From the NCBI GenBank assembly GCA_963844575.1, contig CAWJOU010000005.1:2046001-2110000 (forward strand): a DNA stretch of 64,000 bases, written 5' to 3'. Numbering within the stretch: position 1 is the stretch's first letter; each line of letters opens with the position of its first letter. The notes below the pieces were generated by a model, which saw nothing but the letters and a program-made list of their open reading frames with translations, was not told the origin of the DNA and ran no database searches. Origin of the DNA: DASZUK01 sp963844575 (GTDB lineage: Bacteria; Actinomycetota; Acidimicrobiia; Acidimicrobiales; RAAP-2). Below are positions 50,796 through 60,215 of the stretch, piece by piece. A program made the translations under genes and the position numbers.

Positions 50796-52033
50796 CAGAG
50801 AAGGAACGAGAAGAGCGGCGACCCCGGCGGGACCTGCTCGATCTGTAGCCGGCTCTCGTCCATCCGCCGGACGAGGTCGTCGTAGTCGGCCGCGTCCTCG
50901 AGGTCGATGCCGACGAGCGCAGGGCCGGTCTCCCGGTTGTTCTTCTTCACGTACTCGAAGACGACGATGTCCTCGCGGTGCGTCAGCACGGTGTCGAGGA
51001 ACTGGCGTAGCGCGCCGGGCTCCTGGGGGAACGTGATCAGGAAGTAGTGCCGGAGACCTTCGTGGAGAAGGGACCGCTCGACGACCTCCGCGTACCGGCT
51101 GACGTCGTTGTTCCCGCCGGAGACGATGCAGACGACGGGGCCGTCGGCCGGGTAGCGGCGGGCGGCCGCGCTGGCCAGCGCGCCAGCCGGCTCGGCGATG
51201 ATCCCCTCCGACTGGTAGAGGTCGAGCATCTCCGTCGAGACCGCCCCCTCCGGGACGGTGACCATCTCGTCGACGAGGTCCCGGACGATCGGGTACGTCA
51301 GGTGGCCGACCCGACCGACCGCGGCACCGTCGACGAACGTGTCGACGTCGGGGAGGTCGACCGGGTGGCCGGCGGCCAGGGCGGCCGTCATCGACGCCGC
51401 GCCGGCCGGCTCGGCGCCGACGATCCGGATCTCCGGGTGCCGGTCCTTCAGCCAGACCGCGATACCGGCGATCAGGCCGCCGCCGCCGACCGGGACGACG
51501 ACCGTCCCGATCGGGCCGCGGTGCTGCTCGGCCAGGTCGACCGCGACCGTCCCTTGGCCGGTGATCGTCCGGGCGTCGTCGAACGGGTGGACGTAGATCG
51601 CGCCGGTCCGGGCGCTGTCCTCCTCGGCCGCCGCGCTCGTCTCGTCGAACGTGCTGCCGGCGATGACCGGCTCGACCCACGAGCCGCCGATGGCGACGAT
51701 CCGCTCCCGCTTCTGGCGCGGCGTGCTCGCCGGGAGAAAGACGCGGCCCTTGATCTCGAGGGCCGCGCAGCAGAACGCCAGCCCCTGGCCGTGATTGCCG
51801 GCGCTCGCACAGACGACCCCGCGCGCTCGCTCGTCGGGGGTGAGCGACGAGATCAGGTTGTACGCGCCGCGCACCTTGTACGAGCGGCCGACTTGGATGT
51901 CCTCGCGCTTCAAGAGGACCGGGACGCCGACCGCCGCGGACAGGCGGTCGCTGAGGTCGAGGGGCGTCTGCCGGACGACCAGTCGCAGCCGCTCACCGGC
52001 CTCGTCGATCGCGGCGGCGTCGATTCCCGGCAT
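50795..52033 (-). CDS. ilvA: Threonine ammonia-lyase (threonine dehydratase)
   Basis: 412 residues. The PLP lysine is in GRSYKVRGAYN, the phosphate-binding loop in VPVGGGGLIAG, and SAGNHGQGLA is the substrate loop. A C-terminal ACT-like domain begins near HYFLITFPQEPGALRQFLDTVL. This is the shorter bacterial form, with one ACT-like segment. It deaminates threonine to 2-oxobutyrate for isoleucine synthesis, or for catabolism (TdcB role). ATG 52033 is the family start. Divergent from sod. Confidence 0.94.
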   Translation of the reverse strand: MPGIDAAAIDEAGERLRLVVRQTPLDLSDRLSAAVGVPVLLKREDIQVGRSYKVRGAYNLISSLTPDERARGVVCASAGNHGQGLAFCCAALEIKGRVFLPASTPRQKRERIVAIGGSWVEPVIAGSTFDETSAAAEEDSARTGAIYVHPFDDARTITGQGTVAVDLAEQHRGPIGTVVVPVGGGGLIAGIAVWLKDRHPEIRIVGAEPAGAASMTAALAAGHPVDLPDVDTFVDGAAVGRVGHLTYPIVRDLVDEMVTVPEGAVSTEMLDLYQSEGIIAEPAGALASAAARRYPADGPVVCIVSGGNNDVSRYAEVVERSLLHEGLRHYFLITFPQEPGALRQFLDTVLTHREDIVVFEYVKKNNRETGPALVGIDLEDAADYDDLVRRMDESRLQIEQVPPGSPLFSFLL

Positions 52034-52097
52034 GGTTTCGATATTACGGGGGATCGGTAGGGTAGGGTCCGAACGACCACAGAGACCAGGAGCGATC

Positions 52098-52697
52098 ATG
52101 GCCGACTACACCCTCCCCGACCTGCCATACGACTACGCCGCCCTCGAGCCCCACGTGTCCGGTCAGATCATGGAGCTGCACCACGACAAGCACCATGCGG
52201 CGTACGTCGCCGGCGCGAACACGACGCTCGAGAAGCTGGCGGCCGCCCGCGACAAGGACGACTTCGGTCCGATCGTCGGCCTCGAAAAGACGCTCGCCTT
52301 CCACATCTCCGGCCATGTCCTCCACTCGATCTTCTGGCAGAACCTCTCCCCGGACGGCGGCGACAAGCCCACCGGGGACCTGGGGTCGGCGATCGACGAG
52401 CACTTCGGTTCGTTCGACAAGTTCAAGGCGCATCTCACGCAGGCGACCAACACCATCCAAGGCTCCGGCTGGGGCGCGCTGGCCTGGGAGCCGCTGGGTC
52501 GCCGGCTGATCGTCGAGCAGGTCTACGACCACCAGAGCAGCCTCGGCCACGGCACCACCCCGCTGCTGGTGTTCGACGCCTGGGAGCACGCGTTCTACCT
52601 GCAGTACAAGAACGTGAAGGCCGACTTCTTCACCGCGCTCTGGTCCATCGTCAACTGGGACGACGTCGCCGCCCGTTACACCGCGGCGAAGGGCTAA
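52098..52697 (+). CDS. Superoxide dismutase, Mn/Fe family
   Basis: 199 residues. LPYDYAALEPHVSGQIMELHHDKHHAAYV has the first metal ligand (H28) and the active-site His-Tyr; NLSPDGGDKPTG, DAWEHAFY (ligands D and H) and the ending IVNWDDVAARY complete the family. GGDKPTG favours Mn. AGGAGCG lies just upstream of ATG 52098. It destroys superoxide in the cytoplasm. The stop overlaps the convergent DUF302 gene by 4 bp. Confidence 0.95.
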   Translation: MADYTLPDLPYDYAALEPHVSGQIMELHHDKHHAAYVAGANTTLEKLAAARDKDDFGPIVGLEKTLAFHISGHVLHSIFWQNLSPDGGDKPTGDLGSAIDEHFGSFDKFKAHLTQATNTIQGSGWGALAWEPLGRRLIVEQVYDHQSSLGHGTTPLLVFDAWEHAFYLQYKNVKADFFTALWSIVNWDDVAARYTAAKG

Positions 52698-53071
52698 CCG
52701 ACCAGGGCGTCCGTCAGCGGGCCGATCCCGGCCAGGTTGGCGGCGAGGTCGGGGGAGAGGTCGTAGCGGGCACCGAGGGCGGTCGGTGAGACGTACGACA
52801 CCTGCGTCTGGTCCCCGTCCGCCCAGACGAGGATCTTCAGCGGGAGATCGAGCGCGGCGAGCGGTACCGCGACCATGACCTGCGTGCCGGCGGCCGGGTT
52901 GCCGAAGATCACGAGCGTCGTCGGACGCAGCTCCAGCCCCGCCCGACGCGCCTCTTCGGCCTGGTCGATCACCGCGAACACCTTCATCCCGCGCGCCGCG
53001 ACGAGATCGACGAGCCGCGTCACGGTCTCGGCGACCGTCCGCGGGCTGGGCTTCGTGACGACGTCAGACAT
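52694..53071 (-). CDS. DUF302-family protein
   Basis: 125 residues. TVTRLVDLVAARGMKVFAVIDQAEEARRAGLELRPTTLVIFGNPAAGTQVM is the DUF302 pattern, a small alpha/beta protein of unknown role, often near redox genes. No signal peptide. Convergent with sod. Confidence 0.85.
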   Translation of the reverse strand: MSDVVTKPSPRTVAETVTRLVDLVAARGMKVFAVIDQAEEARRAGLELRPTTLVIFGNPAAGTQVMVAVPLAALDLPLKILVWADGDQTQVSYVSPTALGARYDLSPDLAANLAGIGPLTDALVG

Positions 53072-53169
53072 GGCTGCCTCCTAGGTATCGACCGCCGTAG
53101 GCTGACGCCCCTACGGCACCGACCGCCACTCTTCCCGAGGCCCCCGCTCCGGCTGGGCCGCTTCCCCCG

Positions 53170-54417
53170 CTGCCGCCGCTTGGCGGCCGGCACGCGTCCC
53201 GGCGCGTCCGCCGGAACCGCCTGTGGTGGGCCGTCGGAGCCGTTCTCCTGGCTCTGGCGATCGGTCTCCTCGTCGGTCTGTCCGGCTCGACATCCAGGGG
53301 CTCGAGTGGCGGCCACGCGCCGCCGACGACCGCCCCGGCCAACCCGACGCCGAACAAGAACCCACGGCTGGATCCCGATTGGAGTGGTAGCGGCAAGCCG
53401 GTCACGTTCGCGTTCGGCGGCGACGTCAACTTCCCGTCCGGATCCAATCTCGGCGACCGCCTCGCCGACGACCCTGCGACAGCTCTCGGGCCGACCGTGC
53501 CGCAGCTCCTCTCCGGCGCCACACTGACGATGGTCAACCTCGAGACCGCACTGACCCAGGGAACGTGCCCGACGCCGCAGGTGAAGACATATGTCTTCTA
53601 CGCGCCGCCGACCGCGGTGACCGCCCTCCAGCATGCCGGCGTCACGCTCGTGACCGAGGCGAACAACCACGGCGAGGACTGCGGCGTCGCCGGCCTGCAG
53701 CAGGCGATCGCCATACGGACACAGACGAAGTTCCCGATCATGGGCATCGGGCAGAACGTCACACAGGCGTTCACGCCGTACGAGACGACGATCAAGGGCG
53801 AGCGGATCGCCATCGTCGTCGCCACCCAGGTCATCGACTCCGACCTGCAGGCCACCTGGACCGCCACCGCGACGCAGCCGGGGCTGGCGTCCGCCTACGA
53901 CATCAGCGCGCTCGTCGGTGCGGTCGAGAAGGCCCGGACGTGGGCCGACACCGTCATCGTCTACGTCCACTGGGGCACCCAGCTCGACGCCTGCCCGAAC
54001 CCCCTCCAAGAGCCGCTGGCCAACGCCCTCGTCAAGGCCGGTGCCGACATCATCGTCGGGACCCATGCCCATGTCCTGCTCGGCGGCGGCTACCTCGGCT
54101 CCGCCTACGTCGACTACGGCCTCGGTAACTTCGCCTTCTACAACAACACACCGCCCGAGAACCAGAGCGGCTCGCTCGTCGTCACCGCCACCGGCCGCCA
54201 CATCGACAGCGTCACCTGGCGGCCGGCCGTCATCGTCGACGACCTCCCACAACCGCTCGGAGGATCGGCCGCCGCCGCCGCCATCGCCGCCTGGACATCC
54301 GCCCGGAGCTGCACCGACGCCGTGGCGATGCCCGGTACCCCGTTGGCCAGCACGACGACCGAGACGTCGCCGGTCACACCGACCGTCGGCCAGCAGCTCT
54401 CGGCCGACGGCACATGA
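53170..54417 (+). CDS. CapA-family (poly-gamma-glutamate capsule) protein, start unclear
   Basis: The coding frame clearly runs upstream of the first standard start codon (GTG 53497): a membrane anchor LWWAVGAVLLALAIGLLVGLSG (from 53221), a Pro/Asn/Lys linker, and the domain opening FAFGGDVNF all precede it. Between the in-frame stop at 53098 and 53497 no ATG, GTG or TTG exists. I give CTG 53170 as a placeholder; a non-AUG start or a frameshift is possible. CapA motifs: GGDVNF, NLETAL, EANNHGEDCG, VYVHWGTQ, GTHAHVLLGG. It is a metallophosphatase-like surface protein tied to polymer capsule synthesis, about 415 residues in all. Confidence 0.8.
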   Translation: MPPLGGRHASRRVRRNRLWWAVGAVLLALAIGLLVGLSGSTSRGSSGGHAPPTTAPANPTPNKNPRLDPDWSGSGKPVTFAFGGDVNFPSGSNLGDRLADDPATALGPTVPQLLSGATLTMVNLETALTQGTCPTPQVKTYVFYAPPTAVTALQHAGVTLVTEANNHGEDCGVAGLQQAIAIRTQTKFPIMGIGQNVTQAFTPYETTIKGERIAIVVATQVIDSDLQATWTATATQPGLASAYDISALVGAVEKARTWADTVIVYVHWGTQLDACPNPLQEPLANALVKAGADIIVGTHAHVLLGGGYLGSAYVDYGLGNFAFYNNTPPENQSGSLVVTATGRHIDSVTWRPAVIVDDLPQPLGGSAAAAAIAAWTSARSCTDAVAMPGTPLASTTTETSPVTPTVGQQLSADGT

Positions 54418-54418
54418 G

Positions 54419-55567
54419 CTAATCGGGCCCGACCCATCGTCGGGCGCCCGGCGGCCCGAGGAGGCGAAACCCGCGGTGCGTCTTCATCGCGTGGTGCGGT
54501 GGGCAGAGTCGCTGCAGGTTGGCCAGCTTCGTCGGCCCGTCCTTGGCGAAGTCCCAGCAGTGGTCGATCTGGAGGTGCAGCGTCGCGTTGCAGCCCGGCA
54601 CCGCGCACGTGCCGTCCCGCTCGGACAGCGCCCGGCGCAGCGCGGCCGGGATCGTCCGCTTCGCCGACGTGACGGCCTTCACGTCGACCCCGTCGGTGAC
54701 GATCGTATGGAAGACCGAGTCGCCGAGCAGATCCTTCGCCACCGCGACCGGGATCGGCCCGACGCCGGGGATCTCGCAGACCTCACCGACGCCAACGTCG
54801 CCCCGTCGCAGCGCCCCGGCGTCGACCCGTACCGCGATCTGTGCCGGCGCCGGCTCCTCGCCGGTGACGACTCGGACCAGCGCGTCGGCGGCGTAAGCGT
54901 CCGGCCGGTCCCGGAGCCCGGCCCGACGGGCCTCGTCGAAGACCTTGTCGGCCGCGTGCTCGAGGGCGGTCTTCACTCGGGCGCCTTCCACCGTCGGCAG
55001 CCACGCGTCGAGGCGGACGCCACCCTCCGGGGCCGACCAGATCCGGCAGTAGCGGCGGCGGTAGACCGTCGCCTCCCGCTGGCGAACCCAGTCCTCGCCG
55101 AACCGCCGGCGCTTGACCCGTGACGCCTCCGCCTTCAGATCCTTCAGCGACCCGGTCGTCGCCACGCCGACCAGCTGTTGCTGGGAGGACGGGTCGAGTG
55201 CGCCGGCGTCGGCGGCCACCTTCGCCTGGGCCAGCGACAGCCGGCCGTCCTTGAACGCGTCGTCGACCAGTGGCGCCTCCGAGAGCTGGGCGGCCGTCTT
55301 CAGCACCCCGAGGGCCTGGCCGACCGACTCCCCGGACTGCTCGGCCAGCCAGCCGGCCGCGTGCTTGTGCCCGCTGTGCTCGTACGCGCCGGTCTGTGTC
55401 ACCCGCCGGGCGAAGCGGGTCCTCGCCGCGGCTCCGAGCCGCTCGATCCGGACCGCTCGCTCGACCACCGCGGCCGCGTCCGGGCCGGACACCGTCTCGG
55501 GCTCCACGGCCGAGAGGGCCTCGGTCAGCTTGGCCAGGTGCTCGTCGATCGTCTCCAGTAGGCCCAC
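54419..55567 (-). CDS. DUF222/HNH endonuclease-family protein
   Basis: 382 residues. N-terminal ~250 residues are the helical DUF222 region (HAAGWLAEQSGESVGQALGVLKTAAQL). The C-terminus is an HNH module: GTCAVPGCNATLHLQIDHCWDFAKDGPTKLANLQRLCPPHHAMKTH, with zinc-type Cys pair and the His-Asn-His triad. These are abundant in actinobacteria and of unclear role; many sit in 13E12-type repeat families. Convergent with CapA, 1 bp apart. Confidence 0.9.
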   Translation of the reverse strand: MGLLETIDEHLAKLTEALSAVEPETVSGPDAAAVVERAVRIERLGAAARTRFARRVTQTGAYEHSGHKHAAGWLAEQSGESVGQALGVLKTAAQLSEAPLVDDAFKDGRLSLAQAKVAADAGALDPSSQQQLVGVATTGSLKDLKAEASRVKRRRFGEDWVRQREATVYRRRYCRIWSAPEGGVRLDAWLPTVEGARVKTALEHAADKVFDEARRAGLRDRPDAYAADALVRVVTGEEPAPAQIAVRVDAGALRRGDVGVGEVCEIPGVGPIPVAVAKDLLGDSVFHTIVTDGVDVKAVTSAKRTIPAALRRALSERDGTCAVPGCNATLHLQIDHCWDFAKDGPTKLANLQRLCPPHHAMKTHRGFRLLGPPGARRWVGPD

Positions 55568-55686
55568 ATCGCCATCGTGCCAGGAGGCTGTATCAGCGGC
55601 GCTGGGTCAGGTTGGAAGGCGACCACCGAGAGATAGCAGACGGGCCTGGGGCGGGAACCGATCCTTTGCTTCCCGGCGGGCGCTCG

Positions 55687-57300
55687 TCAGTAATTCCGGA
55701 TGACCGAGTCCGGACCCATCACGACCATCGGGTCCATTGTCGGCCGGAGCCACTGCAGGACGCTGACGAGATCGGCCAGCGGGACGCTGATGCAGCCGTT
55801 CGTCGGCTGGCCGATGTCCGCGTGGAGGAAGATCCCGGAGCCGTACGGGCCGGCCGCCGGCGTGTTGAAGTCGATGACCGCGAGGTACGGGTAGGCGTTC
55901 GTCTCGGTCCAGAGCGCCTCGCTTGTCGCCGCGAACGGCGGCGTTGTTCCACAGGCGACGGGCTCGAACGTGTTGTACCCCGGGCTCGACGAGTCCTCGT
56001 CCCACCAGTCGCCGCACGTCAGTTGGTGGTACGGGTACGCGACACCCGGGTTGGCGTCGTTGCCGTAGATCGTCGACCCGATCGAATAGCCGCCGATCGG
56101 CGTGCTCCCGTCGCCCTCGTGCCGGTTCGCCGCGTACTCCCAGCCGCTGTAGCCATTTGTCGCCGGCATCGGCGGTAGCGCCGGTTGCCACGTCGAGCCG
56201 GTCTTGACCCACGTCGTCAGCGTCGCCGTCGTCGACCCGAACGACGGCGCGTCGACGACGACGAGCTGGCGGGCCGAGCCCGTTGTCGCGATCTCTTCGG
56301 CCACGTTCAGGACTGTCGCGCCGCGGAACGCGGCCGCGCCGAAGCTGAAGATGCCGCCGTCCGACGCGACCATCCAGTACCCCTTACCGTCCGGCGTCGC
56401 CGCCATCCCGACGATCGGGCGGGCGAGCGGTTGGCCGCCCATCGACCCGTCGAACGTCGCGTCGCCGAACGTGAACAGCCCGCCGTCCGACGCGACGAGC
56501 CAGTAGCCGTGCCCGTCGCCGGTCGCGGCCATCCCGACGATCGGCTGGTTGAGCGTCATCGCACCGGTCGACCCGTCGAACGTCGCGTCGCCGAACGCGA
56601 AGATCCCGCCGTCCGACGCGACGAGCCAGTAGCCGTGCCCGTCGCCGGTCGCGGCCATCCCGACGATCGGCTGGTTGAGCGTCATCGCACCGGTCGACCC
56701 GTAGAACGCGGCGTCACCGAACGCGAAGATCCCGCCGTCCGACGCGACGAGCCAGTAGCCGTGCCCGTCGCCGGTCGCGGCCATCCCGACGATCGGCTGG
56801 TTGAGCGTCATAGCACCGGTCGACCCGTAGAACGCGGCGTCACCGAACGCGAAGATGCCGCCGTCCGACGCCACCAGCCAGTACCCCTTACCGTCCGGCG
56901 TCGCGGCCATCCCGACGATCGGGCGGTTGAGCCGGGTCGACGACACGTCGCCGAGCATCGTTGCGTCGCCCTCGGCCGACACCGCCCCGTCGTCGCGGAC
57001 CGTCCAGTACCCACCGCCGTCCGGCGTCGCCGCTATCGCCACCGCGGCGATCGGCTGCGGCGAGGCCAACGACGCGCCGGCCGGCGTTCGTTCCGGCAGC
57101 GCGGCGCCGACGACCACGACCGTCGCGATGAGCACGGCAGCCGCAGCCAGCGACGACATCCGTCGGACGGTGCGGGCGGGGACGGTGCGGACGCGGCGTT
57201 GGTAGTCGCCGGCACCGTCGAGGCCGGATGAGCCGGACGAGCCGGGGGAGTGGCGGGAGCGACGGGGCGGAGGGCCGGAACGGCGGGCCAAGACGGTCAT
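55687..57300 (-). CDS. L,D-transpeptidase with beta-repeat array
   Basis: 537 residues from ATG 57300 (start not certain; TTG, GTG and ATG lie around it). Arg-rich n-region and a membrane/signal helix (SLAAAAVLIATVVVVGAAL, ending near 57090). Then six ~42-residue repeats like VGMAATGDGHGYWLVASDGGIFAFGDATFDGSTGAMTLNQPI, followed by a YkuD-type catalytic domain: GIFLHADIGQPTNGCISVP near the C-terminus has the catalytic His and the Cys of (S/T)-x-G-C. It would cross-link peptidoglycan stems outside the membrane, with the repeats as a wall or partner-binding spacer. Confidence 0.85.
   Translation of the reverse strand: MTVLARRSGPPPRRSRHSPGSSGSSGLDGAGDYQRRVRTVPARTVRRMSSLAAAAVLIATVVVVGAALPERTPAGASLASPQPIAAVAIAATPDGGGYWTVRDDGAVSAEGDATMLGDVSSTRLNRPIVGMAATPDGKGYWLVASDGGIFAFGDAAFYGSTGAMTLNQPIVGMAATGDGHGYWLVASDGGIFAFGDAAFYGSTGAMTLNQPIVGMAATGDGHGYWLVASDGGIFAFGDATFDGSTGAMTLNQPIVGMAATGDGHGYWLVASDGGLFTFGDATFDGSMGGQPLARPIVGMAATPDGKGYWMVASDGGIFSFGAAAFRGATVLNVAEEIATTGSARQLVVVDAPSFGSTTATLTTWVKTGSTWQPALPPMPATNGYSGWEYAANRHEGDGSTPIGGYSIGSTIYGNDANPGVAYPYHQLTCGDWWDEDSSSPGYNTFEPVACGTTPPFAATSEALWTETNAYPYLAVIDFNTPAAGPYGSGIFLHADIGQPTNGCISVPLADLVSVLQWLRPTMDPMVVMGPDSVIRNY
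56353..56984. repeat. Tandem 126-bp coding repeats
   Basis: Units starting near 56355, 56481, 56607, 56733 and 56859 repeat every 126 bp (42 codons). The three central units are almost identical in DNA, differing at a few positions such as AACGTCGCGTCG against AACGCGGCGTCA. This implies recent duplication or gene conversion and a potential for copy-number change. Confidence 0.9.
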
Positions 57301-57380
57301 CGTACGTCGGGGCGGTCGTCGCTGGGTCTCGCCGCCCGGCCTCGCCAGCAGTATCACGCGGTCACGGCGGCGTCACGCGG

Positions 57381-58586
57381 TCACGGCGGCGTCACGCCGG
57401 CCGCCGCGGTCGACGTCGGGCCTCGGTAGCGGAGGCGGAACGCGCCGTAGGCGAACGGGCCGGCAGCCAGCGGCACCCAGTAAGAGGCCAGCCGGTACGT
57501 CAGCGTGGCCAGGAACGCGTCGCCCGAGTTGACGCCGGCCAGGACGAGCAGCCCGGTCAGGCTCGCCTCGACGATCCCGAGGCCGCCGGGAGTGATCGGG
57601 ACCATGCCGATGATGCCGGCGACGGCATAGGTGACGAGCACGAGGGAGGGGCGCGGATCGCTGCCGGTCGCCCGCAGCGCGGCGAGGAGGCAGAGGTAGT
57701 CGAGGGCGAGCCGGCCGGCGGAGAGGAGGACGGCCTGCCACCACTGGCGACCGAGGACGCCACGGATGAGGTCCCGCTCGTGCAGGAGCGAGTCGTCGAG
57801 GCCGGTCAGCGGCGGCCGCTTTCGCAGGACCCCGTTGCGTACGCGTTGGGCGACCCGCCCACACCAACGGAGCGGCCCGTCGGTGACGAGGACGACCGCG
57901 GCGAACGCGGCAAAGACGACGAAGCCGACCGCGCCAAGGGCCGCGGCGTTGACGAGACCCCGGTTCGTCGTCTGCGAGCCGACGAGGATGACCGGGAGGG
58001 CGAAGACGGGCAGCGCGAGGAGGCCGCCGACGCCCAGGAGGGAGAACGCAGCCAGCCCGCCGACCGTCGAGCCGGTCTCCTGCCCGCTGGCGGCCAACAT
58101 CCGGAACTGCACGGCTGCGCCCATCGGCGCGCCGCCGGGCATGATCAGCGTGATGGCGTTGCCGGCCAGCTGCGACGTGACGACCGGGAACCACGTCTTC
58201 GTCCGCAGGGCCAGCCGCTGCAGGCCGAACGTGCAGATGAAATGGCCGACCTCGAACGCGATCGCTAGCGAGAACCAGACCGGGTCGAGGGTGGACAGGC
58301 GGGGCCACGAGGCCAGTACCTCGGTGATCGACGGGAGGACGAGGTAGATCCCAACCCCGGCGACGACGATCGGCACGAGTTTCTTGGCGACCGACTTCCA
58401 GGACAGCGGGTGGCTCTTCTGCCGGTCGACCTTGACCGAGAACGACGTCTCGTCCGCTCTGTTTGCCCCGTCCGATCCGGCTGCCCCGTCCGGCCCATCG
58501 GACCGGTCCGACCCGGCTGCCCCCGCCGACCCGTCCGACCCGTCAGCCATGCCGTTCGGCGGCTCGTCAGGAGGGGGCGGCGCCAT
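57381..58586 (-). CDS. Lysylphosphatidylglycerol synthase TM-type (UPF0104) membrane protein
   Basis: 401 residues from ATG 58586. A ~55-residue Asp/Ser/Gly low-complexity tail precedes the first helix (KKLVPIVVAGVGIYLVLPSI). About eight helices follow; LAGNAITLIMPGGAPMGAAVQF and GMVPITPGGLGIVEASLTGLL are the two conserved family motifs. Members move lipids across the membrane (flippase part of MprF). No synthetase domain is present, so it is a transporter-only or related form. Confidence 0.88.
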   Translation of the reverse strand: MAPPPPDEPPNGMADGSDGSAGAAGSDRSDGPDGAAGSDGANRADETSFSVKVDRQKSHPLSWKSVAKKLVPIVVAGVGIYLVLPSITEVLASWPRLSTLDPVWFSLAIAFEVGHFICTFGLQRLALRTKTWFPVVTSQLAGNAITLIMPGGAPMGAAVQFRMLAASGQETGSTVGGLAAFSLLGVGGLLALPVFALPVILVGSQTTNRGLVNAAALGAVGFVVFAAFAAVVLVTDGPLRWCGRVAQRVRNGVLRKRPPLTGLDDSLLHERDLIRGVLGRQWWQAVLLSAGRLALDYLCLLAALRATGSDPRPSLVLVTYAVAGIIGMVPITPGGLGIVEASLTGLLVLAGVNSGDAFLATLTYRLASYWVPLAAGPFAYGAFRLRYRGPTSTAAAGVTPP

Positions 58587-58678
58587 CGTCGGGCCAGTCT
58601 GCTTGCCGGGCACCGGCCCGGCAAGGGACGCGGGACCACCGATGTCGTCGCCATCGCGCCGATACAATGCGTAGCCGC

Positions 58679-60190
58679 GTGGACGACACATCTGAGCCAG
58701 CGGTAGCAACGACCGACTTGCCGAGCTCCACCGGTCGCACCGACTGGGGGCCGATGGAAGCCCCGTTCGCGTCGGCCTGGCGGCGAGCGCACCTCACGGA
58801 CACCGAGCGGGTCGCCCGCGGGAAGGCGGCACGCCAGGAGGCACCACGGTCGGCCCACGGGCGGTGGACGCCGTCGCCGGAACGGCCGGACCCGATCGCC
58901 CTGCTCGAGGAGCAGGAGGCGACCCGGGTGCCCGAGCTCGTCCCCATCCGCCACGGCCGGATGCTGATCTCGCCGTTCACGTTCTTCCGCGGCGCCGCGC
59001 TCATCATGGCGGCCGATCTGGCATCGACCCCGAGCTCCGGCATCACCGTCCAACTGTGTGGGGACGCGCATCTCTCGAACTTCGGCGTGTTCGGCACGCC
59101 CGAGCGCCAGATGGTCTTCGACCTCAACGATTTCGACGAGACGCTCCCCGGTCCGTGGGAGTGGGACCTGAAGCGGATGGCCGCGAGCTTCGAGGTGTTC
59201 GGGCGCGATCGGGGGTTCGACCGGTCCGACCGGCGGGCGATCGTCACTGCCGGGGTGAGCTCGTACCGGATCCAGATGCGCCGGGCGGCCGGGATGAAGA
59301 CCCTCGACGCGTGGTACCAGCATCTCGAGGTGGGCCGGTTCCTCGACCGGATCCGGGACGAGCAGCGGATGAAGCGCGTCGGGAAGGCCGACGTGCGGGC
59401 GATCGAGCAGGCCGTGTCGCAGGCCCGGGCCCGCGACAGCGTCCGGGTTCTGGCCAAGCGGACGGCCAACGTCGACGGGCAGCTGCGGTTCCGGGCCGAC
59501 CCGCCCCTGATCGTGCCGATCGAGGATCTCGTCGTCCCGGGTTCTGAGTGGGAGCAGTCCGACGTCTTCATCAAGAAGCTCCTCAACTCGTACCGTCGGA
59601 CGCTCGGGCACGAGCACCACCCGCTCGAGGAATTCCGCTACATCCACGCGGCCCGCAAGGTCGTCGGGGTCGGCAGCGTCGGGACGCGCTGCTACATCCT
59701 CCTCCTCGTCGGTCGAAACGATCGCGATCCCCTCATCCTTCAGGTGAAGGAGGCGCAGGAGTCGGTCCTCGAGCGGTTCGTGGGCAAGAGCCAGTACACG
59801 CACCACGGCCAGCGGGTGGTGGCCGGGCAGCGCCTGATGCAGGCGGCCGGGGACATCTTCCTCGGGTGGCAGCGGATCAAGGGGCTCGACGGGCAGACCC
59901 GCGACTTCTACGTGCGACAGCTCCACGACTGGAAGGGCGCGATCGACGTCGACAAGCTGCAGGTGCCCGGGGCGATCCTCTACGCGCGCACGTGTGGAGC
60001 GACTCTGGCGCGCGCCCATGCCCGCTGGGGGGACCGGATCGCCATCGCGTCGTACCTCGGCGGCAGCGACAACTTCGACCGAGCGATCGCCGCGTTCGCC
60101 AAGAGCTACGCCGACCAGAACGAACGGGACTACGAAACGTTCCTCGACGCCGTCCACGCCGGGCGGCTCGAGGTCCAGATCGGCATGTAG
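58679..60190 (+). CDS. DUF2252-family protein
   Basis: 503 residues. The family core is clear: RMLISPFTFFRGAALIMAADL, CGDAHLSNFGVFG and FDLNDFDETLPGPWEWDLKR, resembling the active site of kinase-fold phosphotransferases (GDxHxxN and DxD). GTOM: start chosen at GTG 58679 because a -10 TACAAT (58663-58668) overlaps the ATG at 58667, which would leave that codon off the mRNA. It sits between two UPF0104-type membrane proteins transcribed away from or towards it. Function unknown. Confidence 0.85.
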   Translation: MDDTSEPAVATTDLPSSTGRTDWGPMEAPFASAWRRAHLTDTERVARGKAARQEAPRSAHGRWTPSPERPDPIALLEEQEATRVPELVPIRHGRMLISPFTFFRGAALIMAADLASTPSSGITVQLCGDAHLSNFGVFGTPERQMVFDLNDFDETLPGPWEWDLKRMAASFEVFGRDRGFDRSDRRAIVTAGVSSYRIQMRRAAGMKTLDAWYQHLEVGRFLDRIRDEQRMKRVGKADVRAIEQAVSQARARDSVRVLAKRTANVDGQLRFRADPPLIVPIEDLVVPGSEWEQSDVFIKKLLNSYRRTLGHEHHPLEEFRYIHAARKVVGVGSVGTRCYILLLVGRNDRDPLILQVKEAQESVLERFVGKSQYTHHGQRVVAGQRLMQAAGDIFLGWQRIKGLDGQTRDFYVRQLHDWKGAIDVDKLQVPGAILYARTCGATLARAHARWGDRIAIASYLGGSDNFDRAIAAFAKSYADQNERDYETFLDAVHAGRLEVQIGM

Positions 60191-60215
60191 GCGGCGGCGG
60201 GAGGCACGATCACCG

